This document shows positions 22,080 to 31,632 of a stretch of DNA of 47,788 nt, piece by piece (positions within the stretch are counted from its first letter, which is position 1; every line of letters starts with the position of its first letter). This stretch comes from Prevotella sp. HJM029 (GTDB taxonomy: Bacteria; Bacteroidota; Bacteroidia; Bacteroidales; Bacteroidaceae). The notes under the pieces were generated by a model that saw only the letters and a program-made list of their open reading frames with translations, did not search any database and had not been told where the DNA came from. Location of the stretch: NCBI RefSeq assembly GCF_000599605.1, contig NZ_AZHT01000015.1, positions 1-47,788 of the forward strand, written 5' to 3'. The translations under genes and the position numbers were made by a program.

Positions 22080-24779
22080 ATGCGACTATTTTTCAATGTC
22101 AACTATGTAACAACTATCGGTGAGGAGCTATTAATTCATCTTACAGTGCAAACCGATAATGATGAAACAAGGGATCGGGTGTATAGGATGTCCTCACATA
22201 ATGGAAAAGATTGGTGGTATGAATGTGATGACACCTCATTCACATGGGGTACACATCTCACTTATTATTATAGTGTGGATGACGGAGGAGAGATGCCACC
22301 AACAGAATGGAAGACCCTACCACATCGTTTAGATTTGACAGCTATCAAAGGCGACAGCTATGCCATTTACAACCAATGGGCAGTGATACCCGAAGATACC
22401 TACCTTTATAGTGCTGCTTTCACTTCTTGCTTTGAGCCCCGTCACCTCACCCCTTTGCCAGCCCTTCCATTTGAAAAGACGGTGCGATTGATAGTGCGTG
22501 CACCGCAACTACGCAGTAATGAGCGCCTCTGTTTAACAGGTGAATCCAAAGTGTTAGGTGCATGGGATGCTTTCAAAGCATTGCCTATGTATGAGCATCA
22601 ACGCAACGAATGGGTCGTAGATTTAAATGCAGATATGCTGGATACCGACCAGCTCGCTTTCAAGTTTATTGCCGTACAGCAAAATAATCCACGGGAATTG
22701 CTTTGGGAAACAGGCTCCAATCGCACACTTCACCTACCGAAGATGAAGAAAGGAGAGGTCTTGGTCTATGACCTTTCGCAAGCCTTTTTTGCCATAGACA
22801 ACCATCGTGTGGCAGGAACGCTCGTACCATTATTTTCATTGCGCACCAAACAAAGCTTCGGGGTGGGCGATTTTGGCGATTTAAAACTACTTATTGAGTG
22901 GGCCGCTACTACGCATCAGCGTGTTATTCAACTGCTACCCATCAACGATACTACCACCACACATTCATGGCATGACTCCTATCCTTATAGCTGTATCAGT
23001 GTTTTCGCACTCCATCCACAATATGTTAATCTCAATGACCTGCCACCATTAAACGATATACAGCAACGCAAACACTTTGCTCAATTACAAAAAACACTTA
23101 ACGTCCTTCCTGAGATTGATTATGAACGTGTGAATGAAGCCAAGATGACTTATCTTAAAGCAATCTATCAACAGGAAGGAGAGGCTACTCTGAAGAGTGA
23201 TGACTTCAAAACATTTTTCCAAGCATCGCAAGAATGGCTCGTGCCTTATGCCTATTATTCTTACTTGCGCGACAAGCTGGGTACAGCCAATTTTATGCAA
23301 TGGAAAGGACATTCACAGTGGAATGAGGTAGACAGATTACCATTGAGCACGCCTGGAACAAAGGAATATCTACATGTTGCCTTCTTCTATTATGTGCAAT
23401 ATATCTTACACCGACAGATGGAAGCCGCACATATTACAGCACGCAAACATGGCATTGTGCTCAAAGGCGACATCCCCATAGGCGTTAATCGATTAGGCTG
23501 TGACGTATGGACTACACCCCATTTCTTCAACTTAGATGGACAAGCAGGTGCACCACCAGATGATTTTGCTATCGAAGGACAGAACTGGGGATTCCCTACC
23601 TATAATTGGAAACAGCTGCAACAGGATGGGTACACATGGTGGATAAAACGATTAAAACACATGAGTTGCTACTTTGATGCTTATCGTATCGACCATGTCT
23701 TAGGCTTTTTTCGCATATGGGAAATCCCTGTTTCTGCGACGCAAGGCCTTCTTGGGCAATTCTCACCCGCATTAGGACTCACCCAACAAGAGATTGAATC
23801 CTATGGTATAACTTTCTCTGAGCAGCAATTTGCGTGCCCTTTCATTAACAACCAGATGATAGAGCGTGTGTTCCATGCACAAGCTTCCTACGTCAAAGAG
23901 CACTATTTGGTGCATCTACATGACGATATTTATACATTAAAACCACAGTTCGATACACAGCAGAAAGTAGCAACAGCTTTTGCTAACAAGCATACTTCAC
24001 AAGATTACATGCTGCGCAATGGCCTTTACACACTGCTCAACAATGTGCTTTTCCTAAACGATAAGCAAGACAACAAACTATTCCATCCACGCATCATTGC
24101 ACATACGACATTCACTTATGAGGCTCTTTCCGAGCACCATAAAAACTGCTTCAACCGATTGTATAACGATTACTTTTATCAACGCAACAATCAATTCTGG
24201 TACCGTGAAGCTATGAAAAAGCTACCAAAGCTCATTGAGGCAACGCATATGCTCGTCTGTGCTGAAGACTTAGGAATGGTTCCAACTTGCGTATCTTGGG
24301 TAATGCAGCAATTGCGTATCTTAAGCTTAGAAGTACAAAGCATGCCAAAAGCAACCAACACTCAATTCACCAACTTGCACAATGTCCCCTATCGGTCGGT
24401 TTGTACACCATCAACCCACGACATGCCTACATTGAGACAGTGGTGGGATGAAGATACTACACGTGCGCAATGCTATTATAATGCCATGCTTTATCGCGGT
24501 GGAGCAGCACCCCATCCACTACCTGGTTGGTTAGCACGTGATATCCTCTCACACCAATTGGATAGTTCAAGCATGCTATGTGTGCTATCAATACAAGACT
24601 GGATGGCTATCGACGAGAAACTCCGCTTACCCGATAGTGCTGCCGAACGCATTAATGTTCCATCCAACCCTCAACATTACTGGCGATATCGTATGCACGT
24701 AAACCTTGAAGATTTACTACATAACGATGACTTCAAAGAAAATATTTCAGAACTCATTCTACAATCTGGACGCTATTAA
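22080..24779 (+). CDS. malQ: 4-alpha-glucanotransferase (GH77) with N-terminal starch-binding modules
   Basis: 899 residues. Two CBM20-like starch-binding modules (about 1-110 and 125-250) precede a GH77 catalytic domain. The predicted nucleophile Asp sits in FDAYRIDHVLGFFRIW near residue 534, the acid/base Glu in VCAEDLG near 727, and the third acid in CTPSTHDMPTLRQWW near 777. Amylomaltase transfers alpha-1,4-glucan segments, releasing glucose, during maltodextrin and glycogen metabolism; no signal peptide, so cytoplasmic. The plant DPE2-like CBM20-GH77 form is common in Bacteroidota. The pullulanase gene follows by 125 bp on the same strand, consistent with joint alpha-glucan breakdown. 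No clear -7 box was found upstream. Confidence 0.93.
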   Translation: MRLFFNVNYVTTIGEELLIHLTVQTDNDETRDRVYRMSSHNGKDWWYECDDTSFTWGTHLTYYYSVDDGGEMPPTEWKTLPHRLDLTAIKGDSYAIYNQWAVIPEDTYLYSAAFTSCFEPRHLTPLPALPFEKTVRLIVRAPQLRSNERLCLTGESKVLGAWDAFKALPMYEHQRNEWVVDLNADMLDTDQLAFKFIAVQQNNPRELLWETGSNRTLHLPKMKKGEVLVYDLSQAFFAIDNHRVAGTLVPLFSLRTKQSFGVGDFGDLKLLIEWAATTHQRVIQLLPINDTTTTHSWHDSYPYSCISVFALHPQYVNLNDLPPLNDIQQRKHFAQLQKTLNVLPEIDYERVNEAKMTYLKAIYQQEGEATLKSDDFKTFFQASQEWLVPYAYYSYLRDKLGTANFMQWKGHSQWNEVDRLPLSTPGTKEYLHVAFFYYVQYILHRQMEAAHITARKHGIVLKGDIPIGVNRLGCDVWTTPHFFNLDGQAGAPPDDFAIEGQNWGFPTYNWKQLQQDGYTWWIKRLKHMSCYFDAYRIDHVLGFFRIWEIPVSATQGLLGQFSPALGLTQQEIESYGITFSEQQFACPFINNQMIERVFHAQASYVKEHYLVHLHDDIYTLKPQFDTQQKVATAFANKHTSQDYMLRNGLYTLLNNVLFLNDKQDNKLFHPRIIAHTTFTYEALSEHHKNCFNRLYNDYFYQRNNQFWYREAMKKLPKLIEATHMLVCAEDLGMVPTCVSWVMQQLRILSLEVQSMPKATNTQFTNLHNVPYRSVCTPSTHDMPTLRQWWDEDTTRAQCYYNAMLYRGGAAPHPLPGWLARDILSHQLDSSSMLCVLSIQDWMAIDEKLRLPDSAAERINVPSNPQHYWRYRMHVNLEDLLHNDDFKENISELILQSGRY

Positions 24780-24904
24780 ATGTTATCATACTGATTAGCA
24801 TTCTCCATCTCAAACATGCGCAAAAAAGGACCTTTCAAAAGCACTTCATACGCATAACAGATTATTTTGAATACAACAACACCATTTTATTCCTACTTCA
24901 GACA

Positions 24905-26806
24905 ATGCATATCAGACGTTTATTGGTGGTCTTACTAACCACCATCATCTTACAAACAGCACAAGCACAGCACTTCTTTGATGAGCTTATTTACCAACCT
25001 CATCAAAGCATCTTCACATTACATACACCACAGCAACCAACACTACGACTCTATGCTGCAGGCGAAGGAGGGAAGCCTCTACAACAATTCAAAATGAAGG
25101 CGGTAGGGAAAAATTTGTGGAGACTGACACTTTCACGCAATTTGCAAGGGAAGTTCTATACCTTTGATATTGGACATGGAGAGACACCTGGCGTATTTGC
25201 TAAGGCTGTTGGCGTGAATGGTAAGCGTGCTGCCATCATCGACATGACAACTACCAATCCTGATGGATGGGAGAACGATAGCCGACCAGCACTCACCTCA
25301 ACTGCGGATCAAGTGATTTATGAACTGCATGTACGCGACTTCACCCATAATATGCCCCACAATCGTTATCCCGATAAGTTCCTCGGCGTAACAGACTCCA
25401 CGGCAATTGCCCACCTAAAGCAGCTCGGGGTGACAGCAGTACATTTGCTTCCGAGCTTTGATTTCGCCTCTATCGACGAGACGAAACCCCAGTTCCCAGC
25501 ATACAACTGGGGCTACGATCCGCAGAATTACAATGTTCCAGAAGGGAGTTATGCCACCAATGCTTATGAGCCTGCCACGCGCATCAAGGAATTCAAACAA
25601 ATGGTACAGGCACTACATCGTGCGGGTATTCGCGTCATCTTAGATGTGGTCTATAACCATACTGCAGATATTCAAAACAGCAACTTCCAACGCACCTACC
25701 CTGATTATTATTATCGCAAACATGCTGATGGCACCTATTCTAATGGTTCTGGATGTGGCAACGAAACAGCTTCAGAGAAATCTTTGATGCAAGCATTCAT
25801 GATTGAAAGTGTAAACTATTGGGTAAAAGAATATCATATTGATGGTTTTCGCTTTGATTTAATGGGCGTACACGACATCACTACCATGAACAAAATACGT
25901 GCAGCTTTAGATAAAATCGACCCAACTATGTTCATCTATGGTGAAGGATGGAGCGCAGGACAATGTGCTTATCCATCTCATCTACTCGCAATCAAGGCTC
26001 ACATGAAGCAAATGCCGGGCATAGCTGCATTCAGTGATGAGCTACGCGACGGATTGCGTGGTCCATTCTATGACGACAAGCAAGGGGCTTTCCTCGCAGG
26101 ATTACCTGGTGCAGAAGAGCGTATCAAGTTTGGTATTGTGGGCGGCATAGCTCATCCGCAGGTCAATATGCAACAGGTGGGAGGTGATTATCTGCCGTGG
26201 AACAACAATCCTATGCAGTTCATCAGCTATGTAAGCTGCCATGATGACATGTGCTTAGTCGACCGTCTGCGCGCATCTGTATCAAACCTTACACCCGAAA
26301 TGCTCGTGCGCCTCGATTGCTTGGCGCAAAGTGTTGTGATGCTTTCACAGGGAATACCTTTCATATTAAGTGGTGAAGAGATGCTGCGCGATAAGCAAGG
26401 TGTGCATAACAGCTATAATTCGCCCATTGAAATCAATGCACTACCTTGGCAAAACCTGCAGCGCTATCCACAAGTATTCAATTATTATCAGCGGCTCATC
26501 GCTCTACGTCATCACCATCCTGCCTTTCGTTTGGGCAATGCCGACTTAATACGCCAGCATTTATCATTCCTACCGACACAGCCTAACCTTGTTGGATTCA
26601 TGCTATCAGGCCATGCTGGCGGTGACACTTGGAAGAATATCATTGTGATATTCAATGCCAATAACGAGGCACGTGACGTTCATATTCCCCAAGGTCGTTA
26701 TACGATTGCAGCCTGTGATGGAGAAATCAATGAAACAGGTTTAGGAACCGTGGAAGGTAATCACGTATTAATTGATGCACAAAGTATGCTTGTTTTGCAT
26801 CAATAA
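24905..26806 (+). CDS. pulA: Secreted type I pullulanase (GH13_14)
   Basis: 633 residues with a signal peptide (MHIRRLLVVLLTTIILQTAQAQ). A short N-terminal beta domain (CBM48-like, about 30-125) precedes the GH13 barrel. The type I pullulanase motif YNWGYDP is near residue 199; region I DVVYNHT near 250; nucleophile Asp in GFRFDLMG near 317; acid/base Glu in IYGEGW near 345; third Asp in SCHDD near 443. It hydrolyses alpha-1,6 links in pullulan, amylopectin and limit dextrins. With the GH77 gene just upstream it forms a small starch/glycogen unit. Signal peptide places it in periplasm or outside; no lipobox is seen. Confidence 0.93.
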   Translation: MHIRRLLVVLLTTIILQTAQAQHFFDELIYQPHQSIFTLHTPQQPTLRLYAAGEGGKPLQQFKMKAVGKNLWRLTLSRNLQGKFYTFDIGHGETPGVFAKAVGVNGKRAAIIDMTTTNPDGWENDSRPALTSTADQVIYELHVRDFTHNMPHNRYPDKFLGVTDSTAIAHLKQLGVTAVHLLPSFDFASIDETKPQFPAYNWGYDPQNYNVPEGSYATNAYEPATRIKEFKQMVQALHRAGIRVILDVVYNHTADIQNSNFQRTYPDYYYRKHADGTYSNGSGCGNETASEKSLMQAFMIESVNYWVKEYHIDGFRFDLMGVHDITTMNKIRAALDKIDPTMFIYGEGWSAGQCAYPSHLLAIKAHMKQMPGIAAFSDELRDGLRGPFYDDKQGAFLAGLPGAEERIKFGIVGGIAHPQVNMQQVGGDYLPWNNNPMQFISYVSCHDDMCLVDRLRASVSNLTPEMLVRLDCLAQSVVMLSQGIPFILSGEEMLRDKQGVHNSYNSPIEINALPWQNLQRYPQVFNYYQRLIALRHHHPAFRLGNADLIRQHLSFLPTQPNLVGFMLSGHAGGDTWKNIIVIFNANNEARDVHIPQGRYTIAACDGEINETGLGTVEGNHVLIDAQSMLVLHQ

Positions 26807-26842
26807 TGCTGCATAATACACACTAAAAAGATATCTTTTAGT

Positions 26843-26874
26843 ATGGAGTGAGTTCCATCTATGACTCACTCCAT
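26843..26874. terminator. Convergent hairpin, probable terminator
   Basis: ATGGAGTGAGT pairs with ACTCACTCCAT (11-bp stem, 10-nt loop) between convergent pulA and the efflux operon. There is no T-run directly after it on the plus strand, and only an AT-rich palindrome nearby (about 26822-26842), so the call is tentative. Confidence 0.5.
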
Positions 26875-26967
26875 GCACCCTTATAGGGTATTCTTCCTGT
26901 AAGAGTGTGATTATCTATCTTTAAGAACTGTTTATAGCAAACTATCTGGTAGCTATTATGACAACTA

Positions 26968-28086
26968 TCAATCGGTCGATTTCGCCGCATCATCCATCTT
27001 CTGTGCTCCACGAACATGGTCTTTTGCCGTCAATCCCTGCTTCACTTCGATATTGATGCCATCACTTAGCCCCGTGACTATCTTGCGTCGCACATAGGTC
27101 TTCGTCTTTCCTGAACCTTGCACTACATACACGTATGTGTTATTTCCTTCAAACTCTACTGCGCTTTCAGGAATCGTTAGCACATGATTGGCTGCAGCTA
27201 AAATGATTTCTGCGTTAGCACTATAGCCTGATCGTATCTGTGATTTGCCTAATTTAGTCACAGCAGCCTTAATCTCAAACTGATTAGCACCATTATTATC
27301 GATTGCCTTTGGCGAGATATATTCCAAACGTGCCTCTAACGTTTCATCCTGCAACGCGCCGATTGTAATTTTCATCGGCATGCCTACTACCAAACGTCCT
27401 ACTTCGGTTTCGTCGATATTTCCACGGAAAATGAGATTGCTCATATCTGCAACCGTAGCGATAGTTGTACCATCATTGAAGGTATTACTCAAAATAACGG
27501 TGTTTCCCACCTTCACAGGAATATCGAGAATCAGCCCGCTAATAGTCGAACGTATCAACGTAGAGCTCGACTTAGCATTACTCTTCGAAACACCATCGCG
27601 CACTACTTCGAGCGACTCTACTGCCGACTTCACTTCTTCTTGATTCTGTTTGTAGGCCTGTTTTGTCTTCTCAAACTCTTCAGCTGCAATAAGACCCTTG
27701 TCAAAAAGTGTCTTCATGCGCTGATAATCAACCTTTGCTTGCTGCACATTGATATTGGCTAATCGCACTCGTGCCTGTGCTGAACTGAGTTGCCCCATAT
27801 CGGGAATAACCTTGATTTTAGCTATCACTTCGCCTGCAGTTACAGTCTGTCCAGCCACTTTCAACACCTCAGAGATGATGCCACTCATCTGCGGTTTTAC
27901 GTTAATCTCTGTACGCGGCTCAATTTTACCTGTAATAACTGTTGTCTTTTTCAAATCTAACACACGTGGTGTAAACTCCTCATACACCATTTCCTTTGGA
28001 CGCGATTTCGCCCAAAGAAACACAAATGTGCCCACAAAAAGCAAGGCTACAAGGCTTGCTACGATGATTTTTAGATACTTTTTCAT
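26968..28086 (-). CDS. HlyD/MacA-type periplasmic adaptor of an ABC efflux system
   Basis: 372 residues. N-terminal membrane anchor (about 5-26), split biotinyl-lipoyl domains (TGKIEPRTEINVKPQMSG near 52-70 and matching half near 190), a helical hairpin (about 95-165) and a beta-barrel domain with AxLEYISPKA. Adaptors of this type link an inner-membrane MacB-like transporter to a TolC outer-membrane channel. It is the last gene of a minus-strand unit with two permeases and an ATPase; no TolC gene is present in the window. Substrate (peptides, lipids, antibiotics) cannot be told. Confidence 0.9.
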   Translation of the reverse strand: MKKYLKIIVASLVALLFVGTFVFLWAKSRPKEMVYEEFTPRVLDLKKTTVITGKIEPRTEINVKPQMSGIISEVLKVAGQTVTAGEVIAKIKVIPDMGQLSSAQARVRLANINVQQAKVDYQRMKTLFDKGLIAAEEFEKTKQAYKQNQEEVKSAVESLEVVRDGVSKSNAKSSSTLIRSTISGLILDIPVKVGNTVILSNTFNDGTTIATVADMSNLIFRGNIDETEVGRLVVGMPMKITIGALQDETLEARLEYISPKAIDNNGANQFEIKAAVTKLGKSQIRSGYSANAEIILAAANHVLTIPESAVEFEGNNTYVYVVQGSGKTKTYVRRKIVTGLSDGINIEVKQGLTAKDHVRGAQKMDDAAKSTD

Positions 28087-28129
28087 GCTGTTTATCGAAA
28101 GTTTTATTTTTTTCTTATGTCAAACTTTA

Positions 28130-29374
28130 TTATTCTTCACGCATCGCATCAACAGGTTTGATAGCCATAGCGCGCAGGGCTGGTGCCAAACCCGCCAACA
28201 CACCAAGAGTACTCAGCAAAGCAACGGCGCCCAAAGCCGTCCAAAAACCTATCTGATAATGCGTCGTAACGATGCCGTCTGTTGTCGAAGCTAACTCGGC
28301 TAACTGCAAGATTCCCACTGCAAAAAGCAGTCCACCCATGCCGGCAGAAATTGTAAGGACGATGCTTTCAGCAATAATTTGTCCGAGGATAATGCGCGGT
28401 GTGGCTCCAATGGCTCGCCGTATTCCAATCTCGTTGGTACGTTCTTTCACCGTTACCATCATAATATTCGAGACACCAATAGCACCTGCGAGTATCGTTC
28501 CAATGCCCACAAGGAGAATTAAGAAGTTTACACCGCGAAAAAGATTATCAACCATTCCAAACATCACTTCTGTGTTAAAGATGCTGATTCCTTTCTCATC
28601 AGTGGGATCAAGCTGATGATTTTGCGCAATGACACGCCGTATCTTGGGCATGATGTCGCTCACATGTACTCCTGGTTTCGCCGTTCCACAGATGAGAGGC
28701 ACCTCATCTCCATAGTTATAAGCCTCACGCATAAGTGTAATGGGCAGCACTATGGCCTCTTCACTACTTCCATCGATGCTGATATTTCCACTGGCATAGT
28801 CGACGCCCACCACGCGATAGTAAATAGAATCTACACGGATAAGTTTCCCTAAAGGATTGTCACCATTAGGAAAAAGCGTTTTGTAAACGCGCTTTCCAAT
28901 GACACATACCTTGCGCTTTTGCTGCATATCCATGGCATTGATGTAACGTCCATACTTGAGTTTAGGCGTCTCAACACCTTGATATTCGGGCAATACGCCT
29001 TTCACATTACATGAATATTTCTTGTCACCATGGGTTGCATTTGGTCCCCACCTTGCCAACACTGGTGCAACAATATCTAATCCATTAACCTGCGCTTTCA
29101 GGCGTTCAATATCGTCATAGTTCATCGTCCACAAACGACCTTTGCGGAAACCCGCATAAGGTTTCGTTGTTTTCTGTGCAAAAATAATCACAGAATTGGT
29201 AGCAAAGCCTTCGAAATTGCGCGATAACAATTGCTGCAATCCGTTTCCGCCACCAATCAAACCGAGCAACATAAACACGCCCCAAAACACGCCAAAGCCT
29301 GTTAAGAACGAACGACTCTTATTACGTGAGAGGGTTGTAAAAATCTCTTTATAGGTATCTATGTCTAATTTCAT
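28130..29374 (-). CDS. MacB-like ABC permease (second of the pair)
   Basis: 414 residues from ATG 29374; an in-frame TTG 30 bp upstream is rejected. One N-terminal membrane helix (about 20-42, FLTGFGVFWGVFMLLGLIGGG), a large periplasmic MacB_PCD domain, then three C-terminal helices (FtsX domain) with the typical VKERTNEIGIRRAIGATPR coupling segment. Gap to the adaptor gene is 43 bp and to the upstream permease 82 bp. Works with the partner permease, the ATPase and the adaptor as a heteromeric mechanotransmission-type exporter. Confidence 0.9.
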   Translation of the reverse strand: MKLDIDTYKEIFTTLSRNKSRSFLTGFGVFWGVFMLLGLIGGGNGLQQLLSRNFEGFATNSVIIFAQKTTKPYAGFRKGRLWTMNYDDIERLKAQVNGLDIVAPVLARWGPNATHGDKKYSCNVKGVLPEYQGVETPKLKYGRYINAMDMQQKRKVCVIGKRVYKTLFPNGDNPLGKLIRVDSIYYRVVGVDYASGNISIDGSSEEAIVLPITLMREAYNYGDEVPLICGTAKPGVHVSDIMPKIRRVIAQNHQLDPTDEKGISIFNTEVMFGMVDNLFRGVNFLILLVGIGTILAGAIGVSNIMMVTVKERTNEIGIRRAIGATPRIILGQIIAESIVLTISAGMGGLLFAVGILQLAELASTTDGIVTTHYQIGFWTALGAVALLSTLGVLAGLAPALRAMAIKPVDAMREE

Positions 29375-29456
29375 GCTGCGTTTTATTTTAAATTGCGTTG
29401 CCAAACGACCATTTCTTTCTCCCCATATATATAATAAGGTGTAACCATCATGCCAT

Positions 29457-30716
29457 TTATTCGGCTCTCAATGCCTCAATAGGACGAATCTTGGCCGCTT
29501 TTCGTGCTGGCATTAACCCAGCCAATGTACCCGCAACAATCATCACAAGCAATGCTTTGACACACACATCCAAACCCACAGTGGGGTTAACAAACATCGA
29601 AGCATGAAACAATCCTGTGTCAACTTCTTTGTTACCATACATGATGTTCATATATTCGTTGGCCACAATGCCAAGTACCATACCGATATAACCAAAGAAA
29701 GTAGTGATGATTACGCTCTCGATGATAATCAGTTTCAGCACAGCCCAGGGAGTAGCTCCTATGGCTTTACGGATACCAAACTCACGCGTTCGTTCTTTTA
29801 CTGTGATGAGCATGATGTTGGAAACGCCCACAATGCCACTCAACAATGTGAACAATCCCACAATCCATAGTGCTGTACGAACGATATCCATCCCTGTATT
29901 CATCTGCATGTTCGATGTGAAATGATTTGAAATCCACACTGCACGGTCATCATCAGGAGCCGCATCATGCTGGTTGTTGATGGCCGATCGCAATTGATTT
30001 TCAAAAGCTTCATTGGCCTCTTCGGTTTCCAAACCGTGGAAAGAAAAACTGATTTGTCCCATCTTATCCCCTCCACCATACATCACCCTCACTGTTTGGA
30101 AGGGAGCATAAGTAGGAGCTGCACTCATCGCTTCATTTTGTTTATAAATACCTACCACTTGAAAAGCATAGCCGCCTACATTGACTGCCTGCCCAACAAG
30201 CTGCTGTATGCCATGCGAGACAAGCTCTTTTGCATACTGATCGGGCAGCACCACAACCTTCCGTTGTCGTGCATTATCAATAGCATTGATGAACCTTCCA
30301 TAGCGCATAACAATCTTATTGATATGCTGTTCGCTTGGATAGACGCCCATCAAAGTGATGGTTGTGCTATTATCTTTATAAGCCATATTGAGCGGTCCTT
30401 CCGACACTTGTGATCCCATCTCATCAATATTTTGTGCAAAATGACGTTGGGTCAGAACAAAATCCTTATCGTTTAATTGCACACTACGTCCTTCTTTAAA
30501 TCCCTTATAGGCTTTAGAAGTCTCTCCACCAGATACCTCCATCGAGTTAGCCAAAAACTGATTGGTGTTTTGTTCGGTGGCATGAATGAGTCCATTTCCT
30601 GCACCCAAAAGGAAGATGAGCATAAAAATACCCCACGCCACGGCAAAACCTGTGAGCGCAGTGCGCAACTTATTACGCTTTGCTGTAGACCAAATTTCGA
30701 ATAGGATATCTCTCAT
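29457..30716 (-). CDS. MacB-like ABC permease (first of the pair)
   Basis: 419 residues with the same layout as the following gene: N-terminal helix (about 19-40), MacB periplasmic core domain and three C-terminal helices with VKERTREFGIRKAIGATPW. The two permeases are clearly paralogous and probably form a heterodimer. The gene lies between the ATPase and the second permease, all on the minus strand. Bacteroidota often carry such split MacB systems with separate ATPase genes. Confidence 0.9.
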   Translation of the reverse strand: MRDILFEIWSTAKRNKLRTALTGFAVAWGIFMLIFLLGAGNGLIHATEQNTNQFLANSMEVSGGETSKAYKGFKEGRSVQLNDKDFVLTQRHFAQNIDEMGSQVSEGPLNMAYKDNSTTITLMGVYPSEQHINKIVMRYGRFINAIDNARQRKVVVLPDQYAKELVSHGIQQLVGQAVNVGGYAFQVVGIYKQNEAMSAAPTYAPFQTVRVMYGGGDKMGQISFSFHGLETEEANEAFENQLRSAINNQHDAAPDDDRAVWISNHFTSNMQMNTGMDIVRTALWIVGLFTLLSGIVGVSNIMLITVKERTREFGIRKAIGATPWAVLKLIIIESVIITTFFGYIGMVLGIVANEYMNIMYGNKEVDTGLFHASMFVNPTVGLDVCVKALLVMIVAGTLAGLMPARKAAKIRPIEALRAE

Positions 30717-30847
30717 AACTTGCTATTTATTACTCCCATGCGCATGAATGACATGGCAAATGAGCCGATGAGCCTTCATAAATCATGCCTCATACGAATG
30801 TCCTTACCCAATAGTGACAACGCATATTGCAAGATTTGGAGCCTTTT

Positions 30848-31567
30848 TCATTTCATCATACCATTGATACCAAAGGGTGAAGCATCGTGATTGCAGTTCT
30901 CTTCAATGCGCCCTATGATGCCATCTTTGATATGAATAATCTTATTGGTTTCGTTGGCAACACCACTTTCATGCGTCACCACGACTATAGTCTTATGCTC
31001 TTCGGCATTGAGTTGCTTGAGCAACTGCATCACCTCAACCGACGTTTTACTATCCAGTGCACCCGTAGGTTCATCGGCAAGGATGAGCTTCGGTTGCGTA
31101 ATCAAGGCGCGCGCGATGGCCACACGCTGTCGTTGTCCACCCGACATTTCATTAGGATAATGCTCTGCCCATGGCAGAAGTCCCATCTTCTCAAGATATT
31201 CCATGGCCAACTGCCTACGCTTTCGCCGTCCCACCCCTTGATAGAACAGCGGCAATTCAACATTTTCCACAGCCGTTTTAAATCCGATAAGGTTGAAACT
31301 CTGAAAGATAAAACCAATCATTTTATTGCGATAATGCGCAGCTTTTGTTTCAGAAAGATTGCGTATGAGCGTGCCACCGAGCACATACTCTCCACAATCA
31401 TAGTTATCAAGGATACCTAAAATGTTGAGTAAAGTCGACTTACCCGAGCCCGAAGACCCCATGATAGAAACGAATTCACCATCAGCAATGTCGAGGTTTA
31501 TGCCTTTCAGTACATGTAAAGGTTGTGCACCTTGATAGGTTTTGTGGATGTTTTTTAAATGTATCAT
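30848..31567 (-). CDS. ABC transporter ATPase of MacB/LolD type
   Basis: 239 residues from ATG 31567. Walker A GSSGSGKST, signature MSGGQRQRVAIARAL, Walker B LILADEPTGALDSKT and the H-loop VVTHESGV are intact, typical of the LolD/MacB class-3 ATPases. An upstream TTG (31585) lies within the -7 box and cannot be the start. First gene of the unit ATPase - permease - permease - HlyD adaptor. Confidence 0.93.
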   Translation of the reverse strand: MIHLKNIHKTYQGAQPLHVLKGINLDIADGEFVSIMGSSGSGKSTLLNILGILDNYDCGEYVLGGTLIRNLSETKAAHYRNKMIGFIFQSFNLIGFKTAVENVELPLFYQGVGRRKRRQLAMEYLEKMGLLPWAEHYPNEMSGGQRQRVAIARALITQPKLILADEPTGALDSKTSVEVMQLLKQLNAEEHKTIVVVTHESGVANETNKIIHIKDGIIGRIEENCNHDASPFGINGMMK

Positions 31568-31582
31568 ACGATTGTTTGACTC

Positions 31583-31590
31583 CAAAGTTA
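31583..31590 (-). promoter_or_regulatory. -7 box of the MacAB-like operon
   Basis: Reads TAACTTTG on the minus strand; the ATPase ATG at 31567 is 16 nt downstream, giving a very short leader (about 10 nt or less). Confidence 0.65.
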
Positions 31591-31632
31591 AACAGAATAT
31601 TCCACAATCTATAATTTCTTACACCTCAAAAC